The notes below the pieces were generated by a model. That model was not told the origin of the DNA. It did no database searches and was given only the letters and a program-made list of their open reading frames with translations. From Bradyrhizobium liaoningense (GTDB lineage: Bacteria > Pseudomonadota > Alphaproteobacteria > Rhizobiales > Xanthobacteraceae), in the NCBI RefSeq assembly GCF_018130785.1, contig NZ_JAFCJT010000017.1, positions 96,453 to 160,452 of the forward strand: a stretch of DNA of 64,000 bases, read 5' to 3'. Shown piece by piece: positions 42,383-51,866 of the stretch. Position 1 is the stretch's first letter. Each line of letters begins with the position of its first letter. Both the position numbers and the translations under genes were made by a program.

Positions 42383-43300
42383 TCAGACTTTTTCGACTTC
42401 GGGACGGCCGAGCAGGCCGGTCGGCATGAAGATCAGCACGACGATCAGGATCGAGAACGCCGCGACGTCCTTGTACTCGACCGAGAAATAGGCCGACCAG
42501 AACGTCTCGATCAGGCCGATCGCGAGGCCGCCCAGCATGGCGCCGGGCAGCGAGCCGATGCCGCCGAGCACGGCCGCGGTGAACGCCTTGATGCCGGCGA
42601 CGAAGCCCATGAAGAAATCCACCAGGCCGTAATAGAGCAGGTACATCAGGCCCGCGACCGCGGCGAGCGCGGCGCCGATCACGAAGGTCATGGAGATGGT
42701 GCGGTCGACGTTGACGCCGAGCAGCGCCGCCATGGTCTGATCCTGCTCGCAGGCGCGCATGTCGCGCCCGAGCCGGGTGCGCGAGACCAGCCAGGTGAAG
42801 AGCGCGAGCAGCACGATGGTGGTCACGACCACCATGATCTGGATGTTGGAGAGCTGGATGACGAAGCCGTCCGTGCTCTCATGCAGTGTGTAGCCGCCGG
42901 TGATGAAGGGCGGGATCGGCTTGACGCGCGCGCCCTGCGCCACCTGCGAGTAATTCGTCAGCACGAAGGACATGCCGATCGCCGACAGCATCGGGGCGAG
43001 GCGGAAGGAATGACGCAGCGGCCGGTAGGCAATCCGCTCGATGGTCCAGCCATAGAGCGCGGTGATCGCCATCGACACCAGCAGCACCACCAGCAGGATC
43101 ACCGGGATCGCGGTCAGGCCGAGCGAGACCAGGATCAGGAAGGTGATCAGGGCGATGAAGCCGCCGATCATGAAGACATCGCCGTGGGCGAAATTGATCA
43201 TGCCGACGATGCCGTAGACCATCGTATAGCCGATGGCGATCAGGCCGTAGATCGAGCCCAGAACGAGTCCGTTGATGAGCTGCTGGGCGAAATAATCCAT
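42383..43300 (-). CDS. livH: Branched-chain amino acid ABC transporter permease
   Basis: 305 residues, first gene of the liv operon. Typical LivH start MDYFAQQLINGLVLGSIYGL, then GYTMVYGIVGMINFAHGDVFMIGGF, and the coupling loop TRLGRDMRACEQDQTMAALLGVNVDRTI with about eight membrane helices. It pairs with LivM to form the channel. Confidence 0.94.
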   Translation of the reverse strand: MDYFAQQLINGLVLGSIYGLIAIGYTMVYGIVGMINFAHGDVFMIGGFIALITFLILVSLGLTAIPVILLVVLLVSMAITALYGWTIERIAYRPLRHSFRLAPMLSAIGMSFVLTNYSQVAQGARVKPIPPFITGGYTLHESTDGFVIQLSNIQIMVVVTTIVLLALFTWLVSRTRLGRDMRACEQDQTMAALLGVNVDRTISMTFVIGAALAAVAGLMYLLYYGLVDFFMGFVAGIKAFTAAVLGGIGSLPGAMLGGLAIGLIETFWSAYFSVEYKDVAAFSILIVVLIFMPTGLLGRPEVEKV

Positions 43301-43589
43301 GCGCTGCCGTTACCAAACCTGACGCGGCTCAAAGGAGCTGTTTCGAGAGAGAGTTTCTGCGAGTTTCTTCTCGGGCCCCGGCAGCCCCTAAGCATTCTTC
43401 CCGTTTTGTAACAGGAGGGAACTGGCGGCTGCAACTGGCCATGCCTCGGCGCAAAGGCTTGTACAGAGGTCATTTCGTTACGGCTGTCATCTCGGTTCCG
43501 CAGGTGCGAGGAACCGGGTTCCGCAAGGCAACCAAATCGGATGGGGGCCGTTGTCTCCGTTCTGACGTCCAACAAGGGAGTTTTCCCCA

Positions 43590-43763
43590 ATGACGAAGCA
43601 GCAGAACCAGAATCCGGGCCAGCAGACTCAGAACCCCGGCCAGCGCCCCGGTCAGCAGCAGGGCGGCGGCCAGAAACCCGGTCAGCAGCAGCAGGATCCG
43701 CAGCGCCAGGGCGAGAAACCCGGCCAGCAGCAGGGCGGTCAGCACGGTCAGGACAACAGGTAG
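43590..43763 (+). CDS. Small Gln/Gly/Pro-rich repeat protein (57 residues)
   Basis: MTKQQNQNPGQQTQNPGQRP and KPGQQQ-type repeats make up the whole protein: seven occurrences of PGQ and many Gln pairs, ending QHGQDNR. It is highly hydrophilic, with no hydrophobic core and no cysteine, so probably disordered. AAGGGAG precedes the ATG by 9 bases, and a strong terminator follows 24 bases after the stop, so it looks like a complete transcription unit. No family recognised. Confidence 0.6.
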   Translation: MTKQQNQNPGQQTQNPGQRPGQQQGGGQKPGQQQQDPQRQGEKPGQQQGGQHGQDNR

Positions 43764-43787
43764 ATTTGAGAGCGCAGGGTGAAGCGA

Positions 43788-43814
43788 GGCCCCGCCGAAA
43801 GGCGGGGCCCTTTT
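43788..43814 (+). terminator. Rho-independent terminator of the Gln/Gly-rich small gene
   Basis: GGCCCCGCC-GAAA-GGCGGGGCC is a perfect 9-bp stem with a GNRA-like loop, followed by CTTTTCTTT. Confidence 0.88.
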
Positions 43815-43945
43815 CTTTGGTCGCGCCGCCTGGCGGGCCGGTTAAGGTAAACAAAGGGTTTAAATTGCCGCCACAGTCTGATGCGAGTTAGCTCCCCGCA
43901 AAGCCTTCCCATTGAAGGCGCGTAGCGAGCGAAGCGGGAAGCGGC

Positions 43946-44482
43946 ATGTTCAGGAATTGGCGGATCGGTTCGGTCAACGGCGCCCTGCTGGCGGCCTATT
44001 TCATCCCGGCCTGGACGCTTGTGGCCTTCAACATCATGGTGGCACCGGTACACGGCCTTTACGAGCGGCCGAATGTCGCGGTGGCGCTGTTCCTCAGTGA
44101 CCATCTTCAGATGGCGGGGATGAGCACGGTGCGTGCCGCCTGGCTGCTGGCCCTGGGCCGGCTGACGGTGGTGGCGTTCCTTGCCATCTATCTCGCGCTT
44201 CTGTGCATCCCCCGCGTCCGCAAGAACGGCGGCAGCGACGAGGCACTCGGCATTGCGCTTGCGATCGGCAGCCTCATCTCGTTTACGAGCATGTTGATGG
44301 CCTCGAAGGTCGGCGAGATGGCCGCGCTCAGGCTGCATGCCACCGAACTCCTGCTGCTGCTCGGCGCCGCCATCGTGGTGCTGATCGAACGGCCCGCGGC
44401 GGCGCCCAAGATCGTTCAGGAGACCGTCGAGACCGCCGCGCCGCTAGGTCTTGAGCAGGCCGAGCTCCTGCACAATCGCTGA
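43946..44482 (+). CDS. Four-helix hypothetical membrane protein
   Basis: 178 residues with hydrophobic segments at about 12-35, 60-80, 95-118 and 128-147. It begins MFRNWRIGSVNGALLAAYFI. Charged tail LLIERPAAAPKIVQETVETAA. I do not recognise a family. Its 3' end overlaps the convergent pcaC end by 39 bases, which is unusual for two real genes but small enough to accept. Confidence 0.65.
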   Translation: MFRNWRIGSVNGALLAAYFIPAWTLVAFNIMVAPVHGLYERPNVAVALFLSDHLQMAGMSTVRAAWLLALGRLTVVAFLAIYLALLCIPRVRKNGGSDEALGIALAIGSLISFTSMLMASKVGEMAALRLHATELLLLLGAAIVVLIERPAAAPKIVQETVETAAPLGLEQAELLHNR

Positions 44483-44836
44483 GGCTTCCTTGACGGCGTG
44501 GTTCACCGCCGGCACGCCGCAATAGATTGCCTGCTGAAGCAGGATTTCCTTGATGTCGTCGGGGGTGAAGCCGCCCTCGGCGAGCGCCGCGCGCACGTGC
44601 AGGCGGAATTCGTCCCATTGCCCGAGCGCGACCATGGTGCCGATCACCAGCACGCGCCGCGTGCGCTCGTCGAAATGCGGCCGCGTCCAGATCTCGCCCC
44701 AGGCATAGCGGGTGATCATGTCCTGGAAGTCGGTGTTGAAGGCATTGCGGCCCGCGATCGACTTGTCGACCCAGGTATTGCCCAGCACCTTCCGGCGCAC
44801 ATTCATGCCGGCATCGCGGCGCTTCTGGTCGTCCAT
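44444..44836 (-). CDS. pcaC: 4-carboxymuconolactone decarboxylase
   Basis: 130 residues. It decarboxylates 4-carboxymuconolactone to 3-oxoadipate enol-lactone. The family stretch VLVIGTMVALGQWDEFRLHV, EGGFTPDDIKEILLQQAIYCGVPAVNHAV contains the conserved histidine. Ribosome site GGAGG before the ATG. It follows pcaB and pcaD; a palindromic repeat sits between pcaD and pcaC. Confidence 0.93.
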   Translation of the reverse strand: MDDQKRRDAGMNVRRKVLGNTWVDKSIAGRNAFNTDFQDMITRYAWGEIWTRPHFDERTRRVLVIGTMVALGQWDEFRLHVRAALAEGGFTPDDIKEILLQQAIYCGVPAVNHAVKEASAIVQELGLLKT

Positions 44837-44852
44837 GTTGTTTCCTCCTCTC

Positions 44853-44938
44853 CGTCATTGCGAGCGTAGCGAAGCAATCCAGTATCCCTCCGCGGCGATG
44901 GTCTGGATTGCTTCGTCGCTACGCTCCTCGCAATGACG
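44853..44938. repeat. Intergenic palindromic repeat, family A (second copy, imperfect)
   Basis: Starts CGTCATTGCGAGCGTAGCG and ends in the complement CTCGCAATGACG, with a few inserted bases in the right arm (CGTCGCTACGCTCCTCG). It is the same element type as 7138-7217 and lies in the pcaD-pcaC spacer. Confidence 0.85.
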
Positions 44939-44945
44939 GTCGTGG

Positions 44946-45728
44946 TTAGCGCTGGGTCAAGAATCCAACCACAGCGTCGGTGAACGCGTGCGGCTGCTCG
45001 ACATTTGAAATGTGGGCGGCGTCGATGATGGTCATGCTGGCGCCGGGAATGCTCGAGCGGATCAGCTCGCCCGCCGAGATCGGGGTTGCCATGTCGTGGC
45101 GGCCGGCGATCACCAAGGTCGGGCTCTTGATCTTCGGCAGCAGCGCGCGCTGGTCGAGCGTCGATAGCGCCTCGCAGCAGGCCAGATACCCCTCGACCGG
45201 GGTCGCAAGCAGCATCGATTTCATCTTGGCGGTGATGTCGGGCTCGCGCTCGCGGAAATCCTGCGTTAGCCAGCCCGCGATCACGGCATCGGCCACCGCG
45301 GCGATGCCGCCCTTCTTCACCGCGTCGATGCGCTCCAGCCATTTGGTCGGCTCGGCATAGTAACAGGAGGTGTTGGCGAGGATGAGCTTGCCGAAGCGCT
45401 CCGGGGCGTTCGCGCCCAGCCATTGCCCGACCATGCCGCCCATCGACAGGCCGCACCAATGCACCTTCTCGATGTTGAGGTCGTCGAGGATCGCCAGCAC
45501 GTCGCGGCCGAAGCGCTCCATCGTATAGGGGGCGGGCGGGACGTTGGACTTGCCGTGGCCGCGGCGGTCGTAGCGGATGACGCGGAACACCTGCGTCAAC
45601 GCCTTCATCTGCGGCTCCCACATCTGAAGCGTACAGCCGAGCGAATTGGACAGCATCAGCGTCGGCCCGCCGTCGCGGCCCTCGACGGAGACGTTGATCA
45701 GGCAACCGTCGGCATCGATCATGGGCAT
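44946..45728 (-). CDS. pcaD: 3-oxoadipate enol-lactonase
   Basis: A 260-residue alpha/beta hydrolase that opens 3-oxoadipate enol-lactone. Nucleophile in GLSMGGMVGQWLG, acid in GRHDMATP, base histidine in DAAHISNVEQP; N-terminal SNSLGCTLQMWEPQM is typical of PcaD. GGAGAC precedes the ATG. It lies 28 bases after pcaB. Confidence 0.93.
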   Translation of the reverse strand: MPMIDADGCLINVSVEGRDGGPTLMLSNSLGCTLQMWEPQMKALTQVFRVIRYDRRGHGKSNVPPAPYTMERFGRDVLAILDDLNIEKVHWCGLSMGGMVGQWLGANAPERFGKLILANTSCYYAEPTKWLERIDAVKKGGIAAVADAVIAGWLTQDFREREPDITAKMKSMLLATPVEGYLACCEALSTLDQRALLPKIKSPTLVIAGRHDMATPISAGELIRSSIPGASMTIIDAAHISNVEQPHAFTDAVVGFLTQR

Positions 45729-45756
45729 GCGGCGTCTCCGTCGTGTTTGGCAGTTT

Positions 45757-47112
45757 TTAGTCGCGGTCGAGGCTGTCGAGCAGCCGGTCGATCAGGGCCT
45801 GGGAGGCCCCTTGATAGGCCATCGGCTCGAACAATGCCGCAATTTTTTCCGGTGCGAGATGCGCGGTGACCTGCGAGTCGGCCGCGAGAACCTCGCGCAG
45901 ATGCTTCTTCTCGGCGACTGCCCGCTTGCTTGCGGTCTCGATCAGATGATGCGCATCGCTCTTGCCGATCTTGTCGGCCAGCGCGAACGTGACCGCTTCG
46001 GCCATGATCAGGCCGTGCGTCGCATCGAGATTGCTGCGCATGCGCGCAGCATCGACGTCGAGCCCTTCGGCGATGTCGACCATGGCGGCCAGCGCGCCGG
46101 AGGCGACCAGCATCAGTTGCGGCAGCGTCGGCCATTCCGCGTGCCAGGGGCCGGCGCTGCGCTCATGGTCCTGCACTTGGGCTGCAAAAATCGTCGCGGC
46201 GAGCTGAGGGGCCATGGTTGCGCAGCCCAGCGCGCTCGCGGCCGCAACCGGGTTGCGCTTGTGCGGCATGGTCGAGGAGCCACCGCGGCCTTCGCCAGCG
46301 GGCTCGAACGCTTCGCCAACATCGGTCTGCATCATCAGTGAGACGTCGCGGGCGATCTTGCCGCAGCTTCCAGCGAGAATCGCAAAGCACGATGCGGCTT
46401 CCGCGATCCGGTCGCGATGGGTGTGCCACGGCGCCTCCGGCAGCGGCAGGTTCAGCTCCTGTGCCAGCCGTTCGGCGACCGGAAGCCCCTTGTCGCCGAG
46501 GGCCGCGAGCGTGCCGGCCGCGCCGCCGAATTGCAGCGCAAGGCCCTCGCGGGAGAGCCGCCGCAGGCGGCAGCGGGCGCGGGCGAGGCTTGATGCGTAT
46601 TCGGCAGCCTTCAGGCCGAACGGCATCGGCAGCGCGTGCTGGAGCCAGGTCCGTGCCACCATCGCGGTGTTGCGATGGCTGCGCGCCAGCGCGGCAAAGC
46701 CCTTGATGGCGCGGCTGAGATCGGCATCGAGTGCATCGATGCCGGCGCGAAGCGTGAGCATGGTCGCAGTGTCGATGACATCCTGGCTCGTCGCGCCCCA
46801 ATGCACGTAGCGCGCGGCCTCCGCGTCGGCCTCGCCGACATTGGCGGTCAACGCCTTGACCAGGGGAATCGCGAGATTACCGGATCGCGTCGCGGCCTCG
46901 GCCAGTGCGGCCATATCGAAGGCATCAGCCTTGCAGGCCGCTTCGATCGGTCCCACCGCGGATGCGGGAATCACGCCGGTGGCGACCTCAGCCCGAGCCA
47001 AAGCTGCCTCGAAATCGAGCATGTTCTGGAGGGTCGACCGGTCGTCGCAGACGGCGCGCATGGCCGCGCTCGACAGCATCGGCGCGAGCAGGGGGGCGAG
47101 GGCTGTGCTCAT
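45757..47112 (-). CDS. pcaB: 3-carboxy-cis,cis-muconate cycloisomerase
   Basis: A 451-residue fumarase/aspartase-superfamily enzyme that lactonises 3-carboxy-cis,cis-muconate in protocatechuate breakdown. Signature GSSTMPHKRNPVAAASALG near residue 285, WGATSQDVIDTATML, and LPMPFGLKAAEYASSL. The ATG at 47112 has AGGA 10 bases before; a TTG 3 codons upstream is an alternative. First gene of pcaB-pcaD-pcaC; pcaGH and a pca regulator are not in the window. Confidence 0.93.
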   Translation of the reverse strand: MSTALAPLLAPMLSSAAMRAVCDDRSTLQNMLDFEAALARAEVATGVIPASAVGPIEAACKADAFDMAALAEAATRSGNLAIPLVKALTANVGEADAEAARYVHWGATSQDVIDTATMLTLRAGIDALDADLSRAIKGFAALARSHRNTAMVARTWLQHALPMPFGLKAAEYASSLARARCRLRRLSREGLALQFGGAAGTLAALGDKGLPVAERLAQELNLPLPEAPWHTHRDRIAEAASCFAILAGSCGKIARDVSLMMQTDVGEAFEPAGEGRGGSSTMPHKRNPVAAASALGCATMAPQLAATIFAAQVQDHERSAGPWHAEWPTLPQLMLVASGALAAMVDIAEGLDVDAARMRSNLDATHGLIMAEAVTFALADKIGKSDAHHLIETASKRAVAEKKHLREVLAADSQVTAHLAPEKIAALFEPMAYQGASQALIDRLLDSLDRD

Positions 47113-47297
47113 GTTGCGCAAGTCCTGGGTAGCGACCTAATCACCATGCCCCGGCTGTGCCAATCCTTGATCGTCCGCACAAGACTTTTTGCAGTTGCGA
47201 ATATGCATTGCACGTGACCGGGGGCCACCCTTTCCTTTGGGGCCTCCGTGCGTTACTTGAGCAGCATTATAGTATTGCGATCTCGGGAGGTACCCCC

Positions 47298-47744
47298 ATG
47301 GCCATGACGATGAACGGCGAAGTCCAGCTTGCGGCGCCGCGCGAGGCTGTGTGGGAGAAGCTCAACAATCCCGAGGTGCTGAAGGCCTGCATCCCCGGCT
47401 GCGAGGAGCTGGAGAAGACCGACGACGGCGGTTTTCGCGCGACGGCTAAAATGAAGGTCGGGCCGGTGTCGGCGCGCTTCAAGGGCAAGGTCATGCTGAG
47501 CGATCTCGACCCGCCGAACGGCTACAAGATCTCCGGTGAAGGCGAGGGCGGGGTGGCCGGCTTCGCCAAGGGCGGCGCCGTGGTCAAGCTGGCGGAGAAG
47601 GACGGCGGCACGCTTTTGTCCTACGACGTCGAGGCGCAGATCGGCGGCAAGTTGGCGCAGCTCGGCCAGCGCCTGATCAACGGCACCGCCAAGAAACTGG
47701 CCGACGAATTTTTCGCGAACTTCGCCAAAGCGGTACAGGGCTGA
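47298..47744 (+). CDS. coxG: CoxG-type SRPBCC protein (carbon monoxide dehydrogenase subunit G)
   Basis: 148 residues of the CoxG/SRPBCC fold. LAAPREAVWEKLNNPEVLKACIPGCEELE and VKLAEKDGGTLLSYDVEAQIGGKLAQLGQRLI are family hallmarks. GGGAGG precedes the ATG at 47298; the frame is open upstream without the fold. CoxG is thought to anchor CO dehydrogenase to the membrane. First gene of the cox cluster. Confidence 0.9.
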   Translation: MAMTMNGEVQLAAPREAVWEKLNNPEVLKACIPGCEELEKTDDGGFRATAKMKVGPVSARFKGKVMLSDLDPPNGYKISGEGEGGVAGFAKGGAVVKLAEKDGGTLLSYDVEAQIGGKLAQLGQRLINGTAKKLADEFFANFAKAVQG

Positions 47745-47783
47745 GGCCCATTACCACGTAGCGCCTTTTGGCATGGCCGCTTG

Positions 47784-47808
47784 CGCCCCGGGCGATGTTG
47801 CCCCGGGG
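47784..47808. other. GC hairpin between coxG and coxS
   Basis: GCCCCGG and CCGGGGC arms around a short loop form a stem after the coxG stop, with no T run on either strand; possible attenuation or processing site. Confidence 0.35.
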
Positions 47809-47889
47809 CATAATGGCCCATATGATGGGTTGGAATAATTATAAGAACCGCTTCGACGGGACCCGTCGGGGCGCTGATAGAGAGTGCTT

Positions 47890-48375
47890 ATGGCAAAAAT
47901 CTCCCTCATCGTGAACGGCAATCCTGTCACGGCCAACGTCGATCCCCGCACCCTGCTGGTGCAGTTCCTGCGCGAGAATCTGCGCCTGACCGGCACCCAT
48001 GTCGGCTGCGACACCTCGCAGTGCGGCGCCTGTGTCGTGCATCTCGACGGCAAGGCCGTGAAGTCCTGCACCACGCTGGCCGTGATGGCCGACGGCCACG
48101 AGGTCAAGACGATCGAGGGACTGGCCGCCGATGGTGCGCCGCTGCATCCGATGCAGGAGGCCTTCCGCGAGCACCATGGCCTGCAGTGCGGCTTTTGCAC
48201 GCCGGGCATGATCATGACCGCGATCGACATCGTTCACCGCAAGGGCAACGAGCTCGACGACCATACGATCCGGGAAGAACTGGAAGGCAATCTCTGCCGC
48301 TGCACCGGCTACCAGAACATCGTCGCCTCGATCTCCGCCGGCGCCAAGGCGATGGCGAAATCCGATCTCGCCTAA
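47890..48375 (+). CDS. coxS: CO dehydrogenase-type small subunit, 2Fe-2S
   Basis: 161 residues. N-terminal plant-type ferredoxin cluster cysteines in GCDTSQCGACVVHLDGK ... SC, and the second cluster in LQCGFCTPGMIM and CRCTGYQNIV. It carries electrons from the molybdenum centre to FAD. ATG 47890 (MAKISLIVNG) is chosen over a GTG 6 bases upstream. It may work with any xanthine-oxidase-family large subunit. Confidence 0.93.
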   Translation: MAKISLIVNGNPVTANVDPRTLLVQFLRENLRLTGTHVGCDTSQCGACVVHLDGKAVKSCTTLAVMADGHEVKTIEGLAADGAPLHPMQEAFREHHGLQCGFCTPGMIMTAIDIVHRKGNELDDHTIREELEGNLCRCTGYQNIVASISAGAKAMAKSDLA

Positions 48376-48408
48376 CCCGCGCACGCATCCCGCGATCAGG
48401 ACATTCAG

Positions 48409-49215
48409 ATGTACGAATTCAAATATCATCGCCCCGGGACCGTGCGGCAGGCCGCCAACCTCCTGGTGAAGAACGAAGACGCCAAGGTGATCGCCGGCGG
48501 CCACACGCTGATTCCGGTCATGAAGCAGCGCCTGGCCAGCCCGCCGCATCTGGTCGACCTCTCCCATATCGAGGGGCTCGACACGATCGAGATGAAGGGC
48601 CGCGCGCTCGTGATCGGCGCCACCGCCAGGCACGCCGAGGTCGCAAGCTCCGCGATCGTCGGTGAAGCGATTCCGGCGCTGGCCAATCTTGCCGGCCAGA
48701 TCGGCGACCCGGCCGTGCGCCACAAGGGGACGATCGGTGGCTCGCTCGCCAACAACGATCCGACCGCGGACTATCCGGCCGCCGTGCTCGCGCTCGGCGC
48801 CACCATCGTCACCAACAAGCGCCGCCTGAAGGCGGAAGAGTACTTCCAGGGCCTCTTCACGACGGCGCTCGAAGCCGACGAGATCATCACCAAGGTGATG
48901 TTCCCGCTGCCGAAGAAGGCGGCGTACATCAAGTTCCGCAACCAGGCCTCGCGCTATGCACTGGTCGGGGTGTTCGTGGCGCGGCGTCCTTCGGACGTGC
49001 GCGTTGCCGTCACCGGTGCCGGCTCCGAAGGCGTATTCCGCGTCACCGCGTTCGAGGATGCGCTGAAGAAGCGCTTCGCCGCGAAGGCGCTTGATGGCAT
49101 CGAGGTGCCGGCGGACGGCCTCAACAGCGACATCCATGGCAGCGCCGAATACCGCGCGCACCTCATCGGGGTGCTGACGCGGCGCGCCCTCGACGCCGCC
49201 AACGCCAAGGAGTGA
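48409..49215 (+). CDS. coxM: CO dehydrogenase-type medium subunit, FAD-binding
   Basis: 268 residues. FAD-binding motifs AGGHTLIPVMKQRL and TIGGSLANNDPTADYP are those of CoxM/CutM and xanthine dehydrogenase FAD domains. Length is slightly under the 288 residues usual for CoxM. It follows coxS after 33 bases, where form II clusters normally hold coxL. Confidence 0.92.
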   Translation: MYEFKYHRPGTVRQAANLLVKNEDAKVIAGGHTLIPVMKQRLASPPHLVDLSHIEGLDTIEMKGRALVIGATARHAEVASSAIVGEAIPALANLAGQIGDPAVRHKGTIGGSLANNDPTADYPAAVLALGATIVTNKRRLKAEEYFQGLFTTALEADEIITKVMFPLPKKAAYIKFRNQASRYALVGVFVARRPSDVRVAVTGAGSEGVFRVTAFEDALKKRFAAKALDGIEVPADGLNSDIHGSAEYRAHLIGVLTRRALDAANAKE

Positions 49216-49277
49216 GTGAACCTCACGCCTAGGCCCAAACTTGTCCCCGGTGAGGGCGTAGCGAGACTGGCTTTTTC

Positions 49278-50186
<909 letters not shown>

Positions 50187-50206
50187 TCTAGCGTTACTAG
50201 TACTCC

Positions 50207-50307
50207 CGTCATTCCGGGGCGACGCGCAGCGTCGAGCCCGGAATCCATAACCACGATCGGGAGTATGGATTCCCGGCTCGTGCCAAGTGGCGCGCCCCGG
50301 AATGACG
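50207..50307. repeat. Intergenic palindromic repeat, family B (copy 1)
   Basis: CGTCATTCCGGGGCG begins the left arm and CGCGCCCCGGAATGACG the right arm, around GTCGAGCCCGGAATCCATAA and a mirror GGATTCCCGGCTC. It lies between coxD and coxE. A longer copy is at 54781-54901. Confidence 0.9.
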
Positions 50308-50326
50308 AGGGGATGGATACGAGACC

Positions 50327-51529
50327 ATGGCCATCAACCACCTTGCGCCCGAGCAGACCGAGCAGTTCGCCGACAACATCGTCGGCTTCGCCCGCGCGTT
50401 GCGTGCAGCCAGCATGCCGGTCGGGCCGGGGGCGGTGATCGATGCCATGAGCGCGCTCCAGGTGATCGACATCGGCAACCGCGCCGACGTCTTCACCACG
50501 CTGGAAGCGATCTTCGTCAAGCGCCACGAGCATGCGCTGATCTTCAGGCAGGCCTTCAACCTGTTCTTCCGCGCCTCGGAAGAGTGGAAGCACATGCTGG
50601 ATTCGGTGCCGTTGCCGGAGCAGGCCAAGAAGAAGCCGCAGGCCGGATCCCGCCGCGTGCAGGAGGCGATGTCGCAGCCGCGGATGACGGAGACGCCGCA
50701 GCACCAGGAGCAGGATCTGCGCCTGTCGGTCTCCGACAAGGAAATCCTTCAGAAGAAGGATTTCGCGCAGATGAGCGCGGCGGAAATTACCGAGGCGCTG
50801 CATGCCATCGAGCGGATGCAGTTGCCGCAGGCCGAGCTTCTCACGCGCCGGCACCGGCCCGATCCGCGCGGGCTTCGCCTCGACCTGCGCCGCACGCTAC
50901 GCGCGTCCTTGCGCACCGGCGGTGACATCGTCGACATCCATCGCCTCGGGCGCCTCGAGAAGCCGGCGCCGATCGTCGCGCTGCTCGATATCTCGGGCTC
51001 GATGAGCGAGTACACCCGCCTGTTCCTGCATTTCCTGCATGCCATCGGGGACGCGCGAAAGCGCGTCTCGGTGTTCCTGTTCGGCACCCGGCTGACCAAC
51101 GTCACCCGGGCGCTGCGTCAGCGCGACCCCGATGAGGCGCTGGCGAGCTGCTCGGCCTCGGTCGAGGACTGGGCCGGCGGCACCCGGATTTCGGCCTCGC
51201 TGCACAACTTCAACAAATTGTGGGCGCGGCGCGTGCTGAGCCAGGGCGCCATCGTGCTGCTGATCTCCGACGGACTGGAGCGGGAAGCTGATTCCAGGCT
51301 CGCCTTCGAGATGGACCGGCTGCACCGGTCCTGCCGGCGGCTGATCTGGCTCAACCCGCTTCTGCGGTTCGGCGGCTTCGAGGCCAAGGCCCAGGGCATC
51401 AAAATGATGCTTCCGCACGTTGACGAATTCCGCCCCGTGCATAATTTGAGTTCGATCCAGGAGCTGATCACCACGCTCTCCCGGCCGCTGCCGCCCCATC
51501 ACCGCAGCCTGATCCGCTCCGCAGCCTGA
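50327..51529 (+). CDS. coxE: VWA-domain protein of the CoxE family
   Basis: 400 residues. The C-terminal von Willebrand A domain has the metal-ion site DISGSMSEYTRL, and the N-terminal region (FADNIVGFARALRAASMPVGPGAV) matches CoxE. It pairs with the MoxR ATPase in maturation of the molybdenum-copper centre. Upstream linker (85-160) is charged. Confidence 0.9.
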   Translation: MAINHLAPEQTEQFADNIVGFARALRAASMPVGPGAVIDAMSALQVIDIGNRADVFTTLEAIFVKRHEHALIFRQAFNLFFRASEEWKHMLDSVPLPEQAKKKPQAGSRRVQEAMSQPRMTETPQHQEQDLRLSVSDKEILQKKDFAQMSAAEITEALHAIERMQLPQAELLTRRHRPDPRGLRLDLRRTLRASLRTGGDIVDIHRLGRLEKPAPIVALLDISGSMSEYTRLFLHFLHAIGDARKRVSVFLFGTRLTNVTRALRQRDPDEALASCSASVEDWAGGTRISASLHNFNKLWARRVLSQGAIVLLISDGLEREADSRLAFEMDRLHRSCRRLIWLNPLLRFGGFEAKAQGIKMMLPHVDEFRPVHNLSSIQELITTLSRPLPPHHRSLIRSAA

Positions 51530-51540
51530 GAGGTCCACCC

Positions 51541-51864
51541 ATGCTCGATCGCGACGAGGATATTCTGAAGGCGGCGGAGGACTGGCAGAAGGCCGGCCGT
51601 GGCGTCGCGCTGGCCACCGTTGTCGAGACCTGGGGCTCGGCGCCGCGCCCGGCGGGCTCGAGCCTCGTCATCAACGATGAGGGCACGTTCCTGGGCTCAG
51701 TCTCCGGCGGCTGCGTCGAGGGCGCCGTGGTCACCGAGGCCATGGACGTGATCCAGAGCGGCAAACCGCGCATGCTGGAGTTCGGCGTTGCCGATGAGAC
51801 GGCCTGGAATGTCGGACTGTCCTGCGGCGGCACCATCCGCGTCTTCGTCGAGAAGGTCGGCTAG
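51541..51864 (+). CDS. XdhC/CoxI N-terminal-domain protein
   Basis: 107 residues, equal to the N-terminal domain of XdhC/CoxF-type factors: TWGSAPRPAGSSLVINDEGT and GSVSGGCVEGAVVTEA. In many bacteria this domain and the next gene's domain form one protein; here they are separate genes 2 bases apart. XdhC proteins help load molybdenum cofactor and sulfur. Confidence 0.85.
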   Translation: MLDRDEDILKAAEDWQKAGRGVALATVVETWGSAPRPAGSSLVINDEGTFLGSVSGGCVEGAVVTEAMDVIQSGKPRMLEFGVADETAWNVGLSCGGTIRVFVEKVG

Positions 51865-51866
51865 CC

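Noticed and set aside
41060..43411. 783-codon plus-strand frame opposite livM and livH
   Set aside because: Asp/Glu/His/Arg/Gln-rich shadow of membrane protein genes; no domain visible.
47774..47789. Sigma-54-like TGGCATGGCCGCTTGC before coxS
   Set aside because: There are 11 bases between GG and GC instead of the required 10, and the -24 element has T for C.
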